Source: Paenibacillus albus
GTDB taxonomy: Bacteria; Bacillota; Bacilli; Paenibacillales; Paenibacillaceae
Length of the DNA stretch: 64,000 nucleotides
Assembly: GCF_003952225.1 (NCBI RefSeq)
Contig: NZ_CP034437.1
Span: 2,432,501-2,496,500, forward strand
Direction: 5' to 3'
Shown: positions 25,709 to 35,090 of the stretch, piece by piece
Layout: every line of letters begins with the position of its first letter
Numbering within the stretch: the stretch's first letter is position 1
The notes under the pieces: model-generated
Told to the model about the DNA's origin: nothing
The model's input: only the letters and a program-made list of their open reading frames with translations
Database searches by the model: none
Program-made: the position numbers and the translations under genes

Positions 25709-26641
25709 TTGAGCGAAGAACAAGATAAAGGGTTAAACATTACGGCCGAAATCGCTACTGGTCATTCGTCGGGCGGAAGCACGATTCCCTCGGAGGATCT
25801 AACGACTGAGAATGCGGTTCGATCGGCGCTGCTGAATTTGTGGGGGATCGATGATGAGCTGCAGCCGCTTGCGGTAGGTACGACCTCACGAGTGTGGCGG
25901 ATTAAAGATGCAATTGTGAAATTGGCTCGCGATGAGAGCGAGCACTTCAATGCTGGTTTGCGCGCGAGCCTCGCAGTAGAGACATCGGGTATTGCAACCG
26001 GTTCGCCAATTCTTACGACGGCGGGGGAAGTCAGTGCAAGATTAACCGTCGGCACTGAAGAATGGATAATGGCTGTTCAGCGTCACGTGAGCGGAATCGC
26101 TGCATCCATGCACGATTTCCAGCCAGCTGTATTGGGTGAAATATTGGCTAAGATTCATGTGAGCTTGCAACATACCGATATTTCTGGCGGTTGGACAGCA
26201 GAGGACGTGTTAGGTGGCTACATGGAAGAAGGGATCTTGCCTGAACAACCGGAAACGACAAGGCGAATGATCGCTTCAGCCATTCACGTCGTGCGTGAAT
26301 GGTACCGGGAGGCAAAGCCGCGTAAGCAGCTCATCCGAGGCGATGGGCCGGAGCTATTAGTCGAAGATGGCGTGGTAACAGGCATGGTCGATTGGGGAGG
26401 AGTCCGATTCGGCAGCGTTGCTGATGATATTGGCTGTTGGACGCTGCATGGCAATACCAAAGACATTAAGGATTACACGAGAGAATTCGTGCGTGGCTAC
26501 ACATCGGTTAGCGCTTTGACTCAGCAAGAAGAACTTGCCATCCCACTATTCCAACAGCTTCGTCTTGCATCGCGGGCGTGCTTTGTCACCGATTCAGGGG
26601 CCTTGCAGACCATTGATCAATGGATGTCGAACATCCTATAA
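25709..26641 (+). CDS. Kinase-fold protein with degenerate catalytic loop (APH-like)
   Basis: A 310-residue protein of aminoglycoside-phosphotransferase shape: an N-lobe VWRIKDAIVKLARDES with the ATP-binding Lys and a late VDWGG supplying the metal Asp (229). The catalytic loop reads RGDGPELL: Asp212 is kept, but the usual preceding His is Arg210 and the Asn five residues later is Leu217. It may be inactive or specialised. The start is TTG at 25709 after AGGAGATGA. Terminators on both sides make it a single-gene unit at the end of the mannoside locus. Confidence 0.7.
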   Translation: MSEEQDKGLNITAEIATGHSSGGSTIPSEDLTTENAVRSALLNLWGIDDELQPLAVGTTSRVWRIKDAIVKLARDESEHFNAGLRASLAVETSGIATGSPILTTAGEVSARLTVGTEEWIMAVQRHVSGIAASMHDFQPAVLGEILAKIHVSLQHTDISGGWTAEDVLGGYMEEGILPEQPETTRRMIASAIHVVREWYREAKPRKQLIRGDGPELLVEDGVVTGMVDWGGVRFGSVADDIGCWTLHGNTKDIKDYTREFVRGYTSVSALTQQEELAIPLFQQLRLASRACFVTDSGALQTIDQWMSNIL

Positions 26642-26656
26642 GGTGCAGCATACAAG

Positions 26657-26685
26657 AAAGGACCTCCAGGAATGGAGGTCCTTTT
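26657..26685. terminator. Bidirectional terminator between convergent genes
   Basis: AAAGGACCTCCA/TGGAGGTCCTTTT form a perfect stem around GGAA, with T-rich runs on both strands; it serves the APH-like gene and the SLH-protein gene. Confidence 0.85.
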
Positions 26686-26708
26686 CGCTTGGTTTCACCT
26701 TCTGGCGT

Positions 26709-28271
26709 TCATCCTCTAAACAGTAAGTTATACAGTACTTGTGCAGCTTCAGCGCGTGTCGCATGGTTGCGAGGATAGAACCGGTGATCGCTTCCAATCA
26801 TCAGCTTCTCATGGACGACAGTTTGAACTGCTTCCTTCGCCCAACTGCTGATTGTGCCTGAATCCTGGAACGATTGAATGTCGGCATCTGTGCCGCCAGT
26901 ATCTGCATGCTCGATCTGATTCTCATACACATGAGCAATGATTACGGCCATCTCTTCGCGCGTTATGGGCTTGTTCGGCTCAAACAGATTTGCGCCAGTT
27001 CCCGTAATGATACCCTGCTCATAGGCTGCTGCTGCCGATTCGGCGTACCAAGAGCCGGCTTTAACATCGCTGAACGGAGCTGTTGAAGCTGCTTTGAGGT
27101 TAAGGGCACGAGCAATCATGGTGACGAACTCTGCGCGGCTTACATCGGCCTTTGGACCAAAGGTAGTGCTCGTCATTCCCTGAACAATATGCTTTGCTGT
27201 CAGTGCTGCAATGACATCCGCTGCCCAGTAGGAGCTAGCGATATCTGCGTACGCTTTTGTGTAGGAGAATACGCCGTATTTGCTGAAATGGCTGACCGAG
27301 GCTGTAATGGCGTCGCCTTGCACAGTTCCTCCTATATACGCGATTGTTCCTTGATCCGAGATGTAATAGATTCCGGAGAGGAGAGGGGTTGCGTTTTCCG
27401 AGAGCTGCAGAGTGATTGTAACGGGATCGGAAAATGTAGTTAGCTTGCGGACGGTGCCATCTGCCAACTGAACGCCTAGAACAAGTTCAAGCACCTCACC
27501 TTGCGGCACAAGGCCAGTCCCAGCTTGACCTGCCGATGTGACGGAAGCGAGGGCTTCGCTGCTCGACAAGCGCTTGTATTGCAAAGTGATCTTGGCGTCC
27601 GTATCCGATCCGCTTAAGGAGGCGAGTGCACGAAGCACTCCGCTCGGAAGCGTTAGGGCTCCGCTTGGAAGAGTAATTTGCAAGCTCTTCCCGTCAATCA
27701 CCTTTGTGACGGATGCAGGCAGCGACAGTGTCGCTTGTGTGGCATCGCCTTTGGTAGCATCAAGTGTGGCAGGACCGGAAGCAGGAATGATTACATCGGA
27801 TGCTTCGAACTGAAGCAAGGAGGAACTCGAGTTATCACCAGGCTGAGCTGGTGTAACAGGAGTAGAAGGACTACTCCCGCCACTTGATGGTTTGATCGTG
27901 AACGATTTTACAGCAACGTCACTGCCGGAACCGACGATAATCTGATACTGGCTGCCAGCTGCTGCTGTGCTCGGCAATGTAAACGAATCGGTATAGCGGG
28001 AGTCAGACGCCTGTACGATGTCGAAGAACAGAATGATGCCATCTGGCTGAAGCACTTTGATAATGACTTCTGCCGCATTCGTAACTCCGCTTATCGTAAC
28101 CGTTGATCCAGCATGAACATTGGTTACATCGTTAATGGTCGTAGTACCCACAGCAGGAGCGGCAGATGCTTGGACAATGGCGCTTGAAGTGGAGAAGGCA
28201 GTTAATCCGAGCGACAATGAAAATGCAAGAGACATCGTTAGCGTTCTAGAAGTAAGCCATTTTCTCTTCAT
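26709..28271 (-). CDS. Secreted protein with three C-terminal SLH domains
   Basis: A 520-residue exported protein. The signal peptide runs to about residue 36 (ending ...AIVQASA). An Ig-like or bacterial surface region follows, then a Ser/Pro/Gly-rich linker (near 130-150), a beta-rich middle part, and three S-layer homology domains from about residue 340 (YADIASSYWAADVI, FSDVKAGSWYAESAA, FQDSGTISSWAKEAV, each with a TRAE-like turn). SLH domains bind pyruvylated secondary cell-wall polymer. It lies 35 bases after the nucleotidase gene with its own AAAGGAG, so the two are co-transcribed. A role in surface assembly is likely; no catalytic motif is visible. Confidence 0.88.
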   Translation of the reverse strand: MKRKWLTSRTLTMSLAFSLSLGLTAFSTSSAIVQASAAPAVGTTTINDVTNVHAGSTVTISGVTNAAEVIIKVLQPDGIILFFDIVQASDSRYTDSFTLPSTAAAGSQYQIIVGSGSDVAVKSFTIKPSSGGSSPSTPVTPAQPGDNSSSSLLQFEASDVIIPASGPATLDATKGDATQATLSLPASVTKVIDGKSLQITLPSGALTLPSGVLRALASLSGSDTDAKITLQYKRLSSSEALASVTSAGQAGTGLVPQGEVLELVLGVQLADGTVRKLTTFSDPVTITLQLSENATPLLSGIYYISDQGTIAYIGGTVQGDAITASVSHFSKYGVFSYTKAYADIASSYWAADVIAALTAKHIVQGMTSTTFGPKADVSRAEFVTMIARALNLKAASTAPFSDVKAGSWYAESAAAAYEQGIITGTGANLFEPNKPITREEMAVIIAHVYENQIEHADTGGTDADIQSFQDSGTISSWAKEAVQTVVHEKLMIGSDHRFYPRNHATRAEAAQVLYNLLFRG

Positions 28272-28306
28272 CGTAAAACTCCTTTCTGCTACCTGACTTG
28301 GGTTTT

Positions 28307-31300
28307 TTACGGAGTTGCAGGCGATACATTCACGTTTACGTTCGTGATACGTCCCTTCACAGACGCAGTAATCGCTCCGCGGTTAAACTGGTTCAGTACG
28401 TAATTGTAGAAAGCATCGATATCCGTAATGCCAGCAACCGGGTTAGCGCCTTGCGTTAAGACCGTATAGTTGTCTCCACCGGCAGCCATGAAGTTGTTGA
28501 CGACAGCTGTGTATTCTTCCGTATCGCTGATCTCCGTCCCGTCTTCCTTGGTCAATGCAATGACGCGTTCTGCAATCGGCTTACTGAAATCCGCTGTATA
28601 CTTAAGGCCGGAGATTTGCAGTGTCTTGGTCTTGTCAGGGGTATCGCCCCATTGCTGCTGCAGCAAGGTTCTAATCTGAGCGCCTGTCAGTGTCATCTTC
28701 ACGAGCTGGTTGCCGAATGGCTGAATCCGGAAGAGATCGGAATATAGTACGCTGCCCTGCGGCAAATCTGCCCGGATGCCACCTGGATTCATGAAGGCGA
28801 AGTCAGCATCCATGGAATCTTTCATTGCATCGGCGATCAAGCTGCCAAGTGCGATTTCTTGCGTATAAGCATTGGCTTTCGCATAGACCTGATCCGTTGT
28901 GCCAACAGGCTGGGAAAGCTCAGGATGTCTGTCTTGCGCTGCTTGAACGAAAGCAGCAATTTCCGCATCAGGCGTAATATCCGACTGTTTCACGTCAACG
29001 ATTGTCGCTTCTTTCTTGACGATATCGTGTGTTGCCGGATCGATCTCAAGATTTACATCTGCAAAAGCAGTTCCGTAAGAGTAAGCCTGGAAAATAAGCT
29101 TGTTATCCACAAGTCCGTTAACCTTCGCATGATTGTCGCCGGCAAAGATGACATCCACTTCATCGTCCACAGCTTTCGCGAGATCAGCCGCTTCACCGGT
29201 AATTGTAGAGCCGCTCTGCGATGCAGGATCATGAGCGAGCACGACGATTGCTTTCACGCCTTGTGCCTTTAGCTCATCGACAGCCTTATTAACGACCGGC
29301 GCTTGCTCCACAATATTGACCGGTGCCAGTGCAGCAGGCGACACTTTGCTCGGTGTGAGCATCGTCACGACGCCAATGAAGCCGATTTTCTCCCCGCCAA
29401 CTTCTTCGATGACATAAGGCGCAATGATGGGCCCCTCCGTTGCCTTATCAATGACGTTGGCATTGATGTAATCGATACCTGTCTGCGAGTACGTGATGTC
29501 AGGGTTGATAGGGTCTGTGCCGCCATTCAGCTGGGCCATCAGCGCCGGGACGCCTTGATCAAATTCATGATTGCCCAGTGTTCCGACCTTGAAGCCCAGC
29601 ATGTCCAAAAAGTCGAGTGTAGGCTTGTCCCGTTCGAGCGAAGAAACAGGCGAGCTTGCACCTACCGCGTCCCCGTTATGAACGAGCAGCGTGTTAGCTG
29701 GGTTGGTCGCCTTCGCTTGCTTAAGGTACGCGGCCAAGTAAGCTGCTCCGCCTACAACATTGTCGCCGACCGTTGTTGAATAATCCAACTGACCGTGAAA
29801 ATCATTAATGCCGAGCAGCTGCACTTTTACATTGTCCGTAGGCTCCGGGTCCGGCGGTGCTGAATCTCCATGTAGATCCAGCTTGAAGATGCCGAAGCCT
29901 TTCTCATCGGTACGTTCGAGCGACGTAATCTTCGGATTTGCGCTCAGGTATGCTTTTGACGAAGGCGAGGTCGTGAACGTGACTTGCGCATCGCCATTAA
30001 TCGGCGCAATCGACCAGTTATTATCTGCTGTTGGATTAATCGTGTGCTGCTCGGTGATATAGTCCATCAACACTTGACGGTTCTCATCTGAGGAGTCAAG
30101 AACAAGCGGCGAGCCTTTTACGCCAGGGAAGTTGCCGCCGCCGTTCACGCGGTAATTGTTGCTGACGACGATAAATTCTTGATCGGGGTCAATAGGCTGA
30201 CCGTTATACTTCAAGTTAATGATTCGGCTAGATGAAGCATTGTTGATCGTGCCGTCCTTCGTATACTTCGCAGGCTTCGTAACGTCAACTTGATAAGTAA
30301 CGCCATCGATGACATCAAAGTTGAAGACTGAGAAAGAAGAATTAAGCAGAGGCTGTTCCGCTGTTAAGTTCGGATCAATCTGATTGAACATGCCAGCAGA
30401 CATTTCCAGCCATTCTTTGACGACAGAGCCTTTTACTTTAATGGCCTTTAACGTGTTGTCATAGAGATACAAGTCGCTTGCGCTCTTAATTGCCAGATCG
30501 CCTGCTTTAATGTCGGTATACTCGGTGGGTCCGTTGCGTCCAGCCTTGAATGGCGCCCCAACCGATAGAATCGGCAAATCCTTATCCGGTGAATTCTTTT
30601 CCGCTAAGGTCTTCTTCACAAACCACTCTTGCGCTTTCGTCACGATCTGTACGGATGGATCATCTTGAACAAGTGCGAAATAACTGTAAATCGGAGCCGT
30701 CGTTTGACCGATGGCTTGATTGGCATACGCAATAGTAGCTGCATGTTCGGTCTTGATGGCATTCACAATCGTTGCATCCGCGTCTACCAGAGGCTTCTTG
30801 GCATTACTGTCAAAGATGTCCTTGTTGGAGGATTGCGAGTTTACAACCTTCCATTTTCCGTTCGTACGGCTCAGCGTCAGATCGATAATGCCGAGATTTG
30901 CGCCGCCGAAGCCTGCTTGTACCGCAGCGACACCGTTAATCGTACCTTTTGCGTTATCAACGCCTGGAAGCGGGTTTCCGCTGCTATCTTTGAAGAGCGC
31001 GTCAAGTGCGCTTACGCTCGGTGCAGGGAACACTTTATGCGTGTGGGAGAACGTGATCGCATCAATGCCAGCAACTTGGCTAAGCGGATAGACAGCATCC
31101 TCTGCACCTGTCCCAGCTTGTGATGCACCGTTGAAGCCGGAGTGCGTCAGTGCGACTACGACTTCAGCGCCTTCGGCACGCATGAGCGGAACGAATTTCT
31201 CGGCGGTTTCTACGATATCCTTCGTAATGACTTTACCGTCCAGATTTCCTTTGTCCCAATCCATAATTTGCGGTGTTACTAGGCCGAGGAAGCCAACCTT

Positions 31301-32203
31301 CACGGTCTGTGTTTGACCATTCTCGTCCTTCACTTGTTTATTCATGATGATATAAGGCTTGTACATATTGACGTCATTGGTAGGATCCGAATCATGATCG
31401 TCTATATAAATGTTGGCATTAACGTAAGGGAACGCGGCATCGTCAATGGCCTCATCCAAATAATTCAGACCGTAATTAAACTCATGATTGCCAAAAGTCG
31501 CAATATCATAGCCCATCAGATTCATCGCTTTATAGGCTGGGTGCACCTCGCCGTCACGAAGCGGCTTGACCTTAGCCATGTATGTGCCAAGAGGCGTACC
31601 TTGGAGGAGATCGCCGTTATCGACAAGCAGCGAGTTTCTTGCTTCGGCGCGAGCTTGTTTCACTAAAGTAGCCGTCTTGACGAGCCCGACGTTCTCGGCA
31701 GGCGCATCCTTGTAGTAATCGTAGTTCATGAAATTCGTGTGGATGTCGGTCGTTTCCATAATACGAAGCTTTAGCGTTGAACCGATTGCCACCGGATCCG
31801 CGAGGTTGCTGCCCACCTCAGTAAGTGAGCCGCTATAGGCATCCACAACGAACACTTTGACAGAAAGGCTGCTCCCCTTCTTATTGAAGTGAGCGGTCAT
31901 CTTCTCACTGCCTGTAATATCCTTCGTTATTGCAGCGATTCCGATAGGCGTCGTGCCGTCGAACAGTTCGAAAATAACGGTTTCTTCCCCCGCGTGTCCA
32001 AGGGAAGTAGGCGTAACGACAACGCTGGCGTTCACGCCGCCCGAGGAATCGATCGCTCCGTTTGTTATTGTAAAAGCACGTTCCTCTACACTGGGCGCAG
32101 CTAGTGCATGAACAGGTGATGTTATGTACGACGATGTCAGAAGACCGGAGAGAAGGGAAGAAGCGATTGCCGCTCGCGACAGTTTCTGTCGAATAGAAGA
32201 CAT
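28307..32203 (-). CDS. Secreted 2',3'-cyclic-nucleotide phosphodiesterase / 5'-nucleotidase, two-module
   Basis: A 1298-residue exported enzyme like B. subtilis YfkN. A signal peptide (about 33 residues, to SPVHALA) and a beta-domain come first. Next is a CpdB-type module (RIMETTDIHTNFMNYDYY, LLVDNGDLLQGTPLG, GNHEFNYG), then a UshA-type module (LLGINDFHGQLDY, LLVHNGDAVGASSP, GNHEFDQG), each with its own metallophosphatase and C-terminal substrate domain. It would release phosphate and nucleosides from extracellular nucleotides. YfkN is sortase-anchored, but here I see no LPxTG tail; the adjacent SLH protein could hold it at the wall, which is a guess. Confidence 0.92.
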   Translation of the reverse strand: MSSIRQKLSRAAIASSLLSGLLTSSYITSPVHALAAPSVEERAFTITNGAIDSSGGVNASVVVTPTSLGHAGEETVIFELFDGTTPIGIAAITKDITGSEKMTAHFNKKGSSLSVKVFVVDAYSGSLTEVGSNLADPVAIGSTLKLRIMETTDIHTNFMNYDYYKDAPAENVGLVKTATLVKQARAEARNSLLVDNGDLLQGTPLGTYMAKVKPLRDGEVHPAYKAMNLMGYDIATFGNHEFNYGLNYLDEAIDDAAFPYVNANIYIDDHDSDPTNDVNMYKPYIIMNKQVKDENGQTQTVKVGFLGLVTPQIMDWDKGNLDGKVITKDIVETAEKFVPLMRAEGAEVVVALTHSGFNGASQAGTGAEDAVYPLSQVAGIDAITFSHTHKVFPAPSVSALDALFKDSSGNPLPGVDNAKGTINGVAAVQAGFGGANLGIIDLTLSRTNGKWKVVNSQSSNKDIFDSNAKKPLVDADATIVNAIKTEHAATIAYANQAIGQTTAPIYSYFALVQDDPSVQIVTKAQEWFVKKTLAEKNSPDKDLPILSVGAPFKAGRNGPTEYTDIKAGDLAIKSASDLYLYDNTLKAIKVKGSVVKEWLEMSAGMFNQIDPNLTAEQPLLNSSFSVFNFDVIDGVTYQVDVTKPAKYTKDGTINNASSSRIINLKYNGQPIDPDQEFIVVSNNYRVNGGGNFPGVKGSPLVLDSSDENRQVLMDYITEQHTINPTADNNWSIAPINGDAQVTFTTSPSSKAYLSANPKITSLERTDEKGFGIFKLDLHGDSAPPDPEPTDNVKVQLLGINDFHGQLDYSTTVGDNVVGGAAYLAAYLKQAKATNPANTLLVHNGDAVGASSPVSSLERDKPTLDFLDMLGFKVGTLGNHEFDQGVPALMAQLNGGTDPINPDITYSQTGIDYINANVIDKATEGPIIAPYVIEEVGGEKIGFIGVVTMLTPSKVSPAALAPVNIVEQAPVVNKAVDELKAQGVKAIVVLAHDPASQSGSTITGEAADLAKAVDDEVDVIFAGDNHAKVNGLVDNKLIFQAYSYGTAFADVNLEIDPATHDIVKKEATIVDVKQSDITPDAEIAAFVQAAQDRHPELSQPVGTTDQVYAKANAYTQEIALGSLIADAMKDSMDADFAFMNPGGIRADLPQGSVLYSDLFRIQPFGNQLVKMTLTGAQIRTLLQQQWGDTPDKTKTLQISGLKYTADFSKPIAERVIALTKEDGTEISDTEEYTAVVNNFMAAGGDNYTVLTQGANPVAGITDIDAFYNYVLNQFNRGAITASVKGRITNVNVNVSPATP

Positions 32204-32372
32204 TTTTTAGCAAAACTCCTTTCAATTAGTATGAGTCTATAATAGCAACCGATGTATTAAGGTGCGTTTAAGAAATTGTACGGTTCCTGTAAAAATGAGG
32301 AATTCATGTGAAGTGTTGGTTCGTCTTTCACTCTATAAAATGAGAAAGAAGCGTCGCTCCTATTCGGTCAAC

Positions 32373-32424
32373 AGCACAAACAAGAACCCGCACATCAGGT
32401 GATGTGCGGGTTCTTGTTTGTGCT
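32373..32424 (-). terminator. Long perfect inverted repeat after the sulfate-binding-protein gene
   Basis: Two 25-base arms (32373-32397 and 32400-32424) are perfectly complementary with only two bases between them. The tail on the minus strand is only moderately T-rich (TTCTTGTTTGTG lies inside the stem). It most likely ends transcription of the gene that stops at 32431. Confidence 0.7.
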
Positions 32425-32430
32425 GCTGGC

Positions 32431-33450
32431 TTATTGAGGGATATAGATCTTGTCGAATACACCACCATCATTGAAGAACTTCGTTTGTGCTTTTTGCCAG
32501 CCGCCGAAGTTTTTAATATTCGTCAGCTCAAGGCTCTTGAAGTTTTTCGAGAATTCCGCTGCGATCTTCGGATTCGTTGGACGGTAGAAGTTTTGACCGA
32601 TGATGCGCTGGCCTTCATTCGTGTACAGATAGTCAAGGTATGCTTTAGCAATGTCACGTGTACCGTGCTTGTCGGCATTCTTGTTCACGACAGCGACAGG
32701 CGGTTCTGCCAAGATGCTGTAGGAAGGTGTCACGATTTCAAAGTCTTTCGGATGCTCTTTCAGTGCAAGGTAAGCTTCGTTCTCCCAAGCAAGCAGAACG
32801 TCGCCAATGCCGCGTTCTACGAAAGTTGTTGTGGAGCCGCGTGCACCGGAGTCGAGTACAGGAACGTTTTTGTACAGCTGTTTGACGAAAGTAGTCGCTT
32901 TCGCTTCACTGTGGCCGTTATGTTTCAATGCATAAGCCCATGCTGCCAGGAAGTTCCAACGTGCGCCGCCGCTTGTCTTCGGATTCGGCGTAATAACGGA
33001 GATGTTCTTCTTAACCAGATCGTTCCAGTCTTTGATCTTCTTCGGATTGCCCTTACGCACGAGGAATACGATAGTCGAAGTATACGGCGAGCTGTTATTT
33101 GCGAAGCGAGCTTGCCAGCCGTCCTTGATCAAGCCTACTTTCTGAATGGCATCAATATCGTAACCAAGTGCGAGTGTCACGACGTCAGCTTCCAAACCGT
33201 CGATTACCGAACGCGATTGCGCGCCGGAGCCGCCATGGGACTGCTTCACTGTTACAGTCTGACCGGTTTTCTTCTTCCAATAAGCCGAGAAGGCTTTGTT
33301 GTACTGTTCATACAGCTCACGGGTAGGATCGTAGGATACGTTGAGCAATGTGACATTTGGTTTGCTCGGCTTCGTTGCCGCGAAGCCCGGTTGAGCTAGG
33401 GTAAGAATGAGTGCCAGAATTGTGATCGTAAGCAGCAGTTTTTTCTTCAT
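32431..33450 (-). CDS. Sulfate/thiosulfate ABC transporter binding protein (non-lipidated)
   Basis: A 339-residue sulfate-binding protein. The signal peptide ends at QPGFAA with no lipobox cysteine. Family landmarks are [33 protein letters not shown] and [18 protein letters not shown], which contact the bound anion. It resembles the lipoprotein at 33883 over most of its length, so they are paralogues in divergent orientation. A secreted, unanchored binding protein is unusual for a Gram-positive cell. The transcript has a promoter at 33616-33644 and a structured leader. Confidence 0.9.
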   Translation of the reverse strand: MKKKLLLTITILALILTLAQPGFAATKPSKPNVTLLNVSYDPTRELYEQYNKAFSAYWKKKTGQTVTVKQSHGGSGAQSRSVIDGLEADVVTLALGYDIDAIQKVGLIKDGWQARFANNSSPYTSTIVFLVRKGNPKKIKDWNDLVKKNISVITPNPKTSGGARWNFLAAWAYALKHNGHSEAKATTFVKQLYKNVPVLDSGARGSTTTFVERGIGDVLLAWENEAYLALKEHPKDFEIVTPSYSILAEPPVAVVNKNADKHGTRDIAKAYLDYLYTNEGQRIIGQNFYRPTNPKIAAEFSKNFKSLELTNIKNFGGWQKAQTKFFNDGGVFDKIYIPQ

Positions 33451-33488
33451 GTTTGTACGCTCCCCTTAATAAAGTTTGTCGTTGTTCC

Positions 33489-33592
33489 ACCCGGCCTTGC
33501 CTTATGTACAAATAAAAGGAGGCCTCAGCAAAAAGCAGTGCATGCAACGAAATAATCGTATACATGGAGTGCGTGTTGCCAAGGCCTCCGGT
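33489..33592 (-). promoter_or_regulatory. Structured leader with attenuator-like hairpins before the sulfate-binding-protein gene
   Basis: In minus-strand RNA a GGAGGCCT segment (33582-33589) can pair with AGGCCTCC (33518-33525), which is directly followed by UUUUAUUUG, forming a terminator-like hairpin about 65 bases before the start codon. The same 5' segment, extended (CCACCGGAGGCCTTG), can instead pair with CAAGGCCGGGTGG further downstream (about 33489-33503). The two folds exclude each other. I do not recognise a known riboswitch class. Confidence 0.5.
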
Positions 33593-33615
33593 GGTCCGGT
33601 GGGCTCGATGGATTT

Positions 33616-33644
33616 ATCATAATCTGACAATTCCCACCTGTCAA
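33616..33644 (-). promoter_or_regulatory. Sigma-A-type promoter for the minus-strand sulfate-binding-protein gene
   Basis: TTGACA (33639-33644), exactly 17 bases, and TATGAT (33616-33621). It would give a leader of about 158 bases. Confidence 0.75.
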
Positions 33645-33743
33645 CTATGAATTAGAAAATAATTTTCGTATCGGCGTTTGGGAGCGGGGCTCTCTCTATA
33701 TAAGAAAGACTTATGCGTCTCATAAAAAATGTTAAAAAACTGA

Positions 33744-33773
33744 TTGACAACAAAGCTTATCCGTTGCTATGAT
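33744..33773 (+). promoter_or_regulatory. Sigma-A-type promoter for the sulfate transport operon
   Basis: TTGACA (33744-33749), 18 bases, and TATGAT (33768-33773), 110 bases before the lipoprotein start codon. It is back-to-back with the minus-strand promoter in a 432-base divergent region. Confidence 0.7.
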
Positions 33774-33882
33774 TCAAGCATAAACCAACTAAACAGGTAG
33801 GATTAATTCTAATTTACTACCGTACAAAACGGCGTAAAGCAAGGTTAGTTATCTGTATAAAGATGATGAGAGGTGCTTTTAC

Positions 33883-35064
33883 ATGACAAACATGAAAAAG
33901 AGAAATGCCAACCCGCTTTACGCCCTGCTAATCTTTATCGTATTCTCACTTGCATTGACCGCTTGCGGCTGGGATCAAGACCCGCCAAACAATGCGAATG
34001 CAAGCAGCAATTCGAACAACAAAGCAAGCAACAATTCAACCTCCGGCAATACAACTACAGCAACGAACGATGCAACGTCGGATACTAACACCGATAATTC
34101 AGCGAATGCAGCGCCAGAAGCGACAGGTCCAGTGGAACTGCTCAACGTCTCCTACGACCCGACACGCGAGCTGTATGCAGCTTACAATAAACTTTTTGCA
34201 GCGTATTGGAAGCAAGAGCATAACCAAGAAGTTACAATCAAGCAGTCACATGCCGGTTCAGGCGCTCAATCACGAGCAGTAATCGACGGTCTGCAAGCCG
34301 ATGTCGTGACACTCGCACTCGGATATGATATCGATGCGATTGCCGATAAAGGATTAATTGATAAAGGATGGCAGCAGAAGTTCGATAACAACAGCTCGCC
34401 TTATACATCGACAATCGTATTCCTTGTACGCAAGGGCAATCCGAAAGGCATCAAAGATTGGAACGACCTTATCAAGCCAGGCGTTCAAGTCATTACGCCG
34501 AATCCGAAGACAAGCGGCGGAGCACGTTGGAACTATCTCGCTGCTTGGGGCTACGCCATGAAGCAGAACAACGACGATGAAGATAAAGCGAAGGAATTTG
34601 TCTCTAAGCTCTTCAAAAATGTACCAGTGCTAGATTCCGGGGCTCGCGGCTCGACAACGACGTTTGTAGAAAAAGGTATCGGCGACGTGCTGCTCGCATG
34701 GGAGAATGAAGCGCTGCTATCCGTTAAGGAGCTTGGCGCTGATAAGTTCGATATCGTCTATCCGTCGATCAGCATTCTCGCAGAGCCGCCGGTAGCGGTT
34801 GTGGATAAGAACGTCGATAAGAAAGGTACTCGTGCAGTAGCGGAAGCTTACCTCGATTACTTGTATACCGAAGAAGCTCAGAAGCTCGTCGCTCAGAACT
34901 ACTACCGTCCGCAGCTTCTATCCGTAGCAGAGCAATTCGCTGATCAATTCCCTGATATTCCAATGCTGAATATCGATGACGATTTCGGCGGCTGGGCTCA
35001 AGCACAGAAGAAACATTTTGCAGATGGCGGCGTATTTGATCAAATCTATGCGCCTGGCTCATAA
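33883..35064 (+). CDS. Sulfate ABC transporter substrate-binding lipoprotein
   Basis: A 393-residue sulfate-binding protein with a signal peptide ending in lipobox LTAC near residue 27. A low-complexity Asn/Ser/Thr linker runs to about residue 85. The sulfate-binding core repeats the landmarks [33 protein letters not shown] and [18 protein letters not shown]. The ATG at 33883 follows GAGAGGTG. It is the first gene of a tight operon with cysT, cysW and cysA and is the expected partner of that importer. Confidence 0.93.
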   Translation: MTNMKKRNANPLYALLIFIVFSLALTACGWDQDPPNNANASSNSNNKASNNSTSGNTTTATNDATSDTNTDNSANAAPEATGPVELLNVSYDPTRELYAAYNKLFAAYWKQEHNQEVTIKQSHAGSGAQSRAVIDGLQADVVTLALGYDIDAIADKGLIDKGWQQKFDNNSSPYTSTIVFLVRKGNPKGIKDWNDLIKPGVQVITPNPKTSGGARWNYLAAWGYAMKQNNDDEDKAKEFVSKLFKNVPVLDSGARGSTTTFVEKGIGDVLLAWENEALLSVKELGADKFDIVYPSISILAEPPVAVVDKNVDKKGTRAVAEAYLDYLYTEEAQKLVAQNYYRPQLLSVAEQFADQFPDIPMLNIDDDFGGWAQAQKKHFADGGVFDQIYAPGS

Positions 35065-35090
35065 GCGATCGACGGGAGCTGATTCTACGT

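Noticed and set aside
29303-31666. Several plus-strand ORFs of 80-164 codons within the nucleotidase gene
   Set aside because: All lie opposite well-conserved metallophosphatase motifs and show no translation signals.
32230-32350. PhoP boxes upstream of the secreted nucleotidase
   Set aside because: TTCACA and TTTACA are present on the minus strand but their spacing (19 bases start to start) does not fit the 11-base repeat of PhoP sites.
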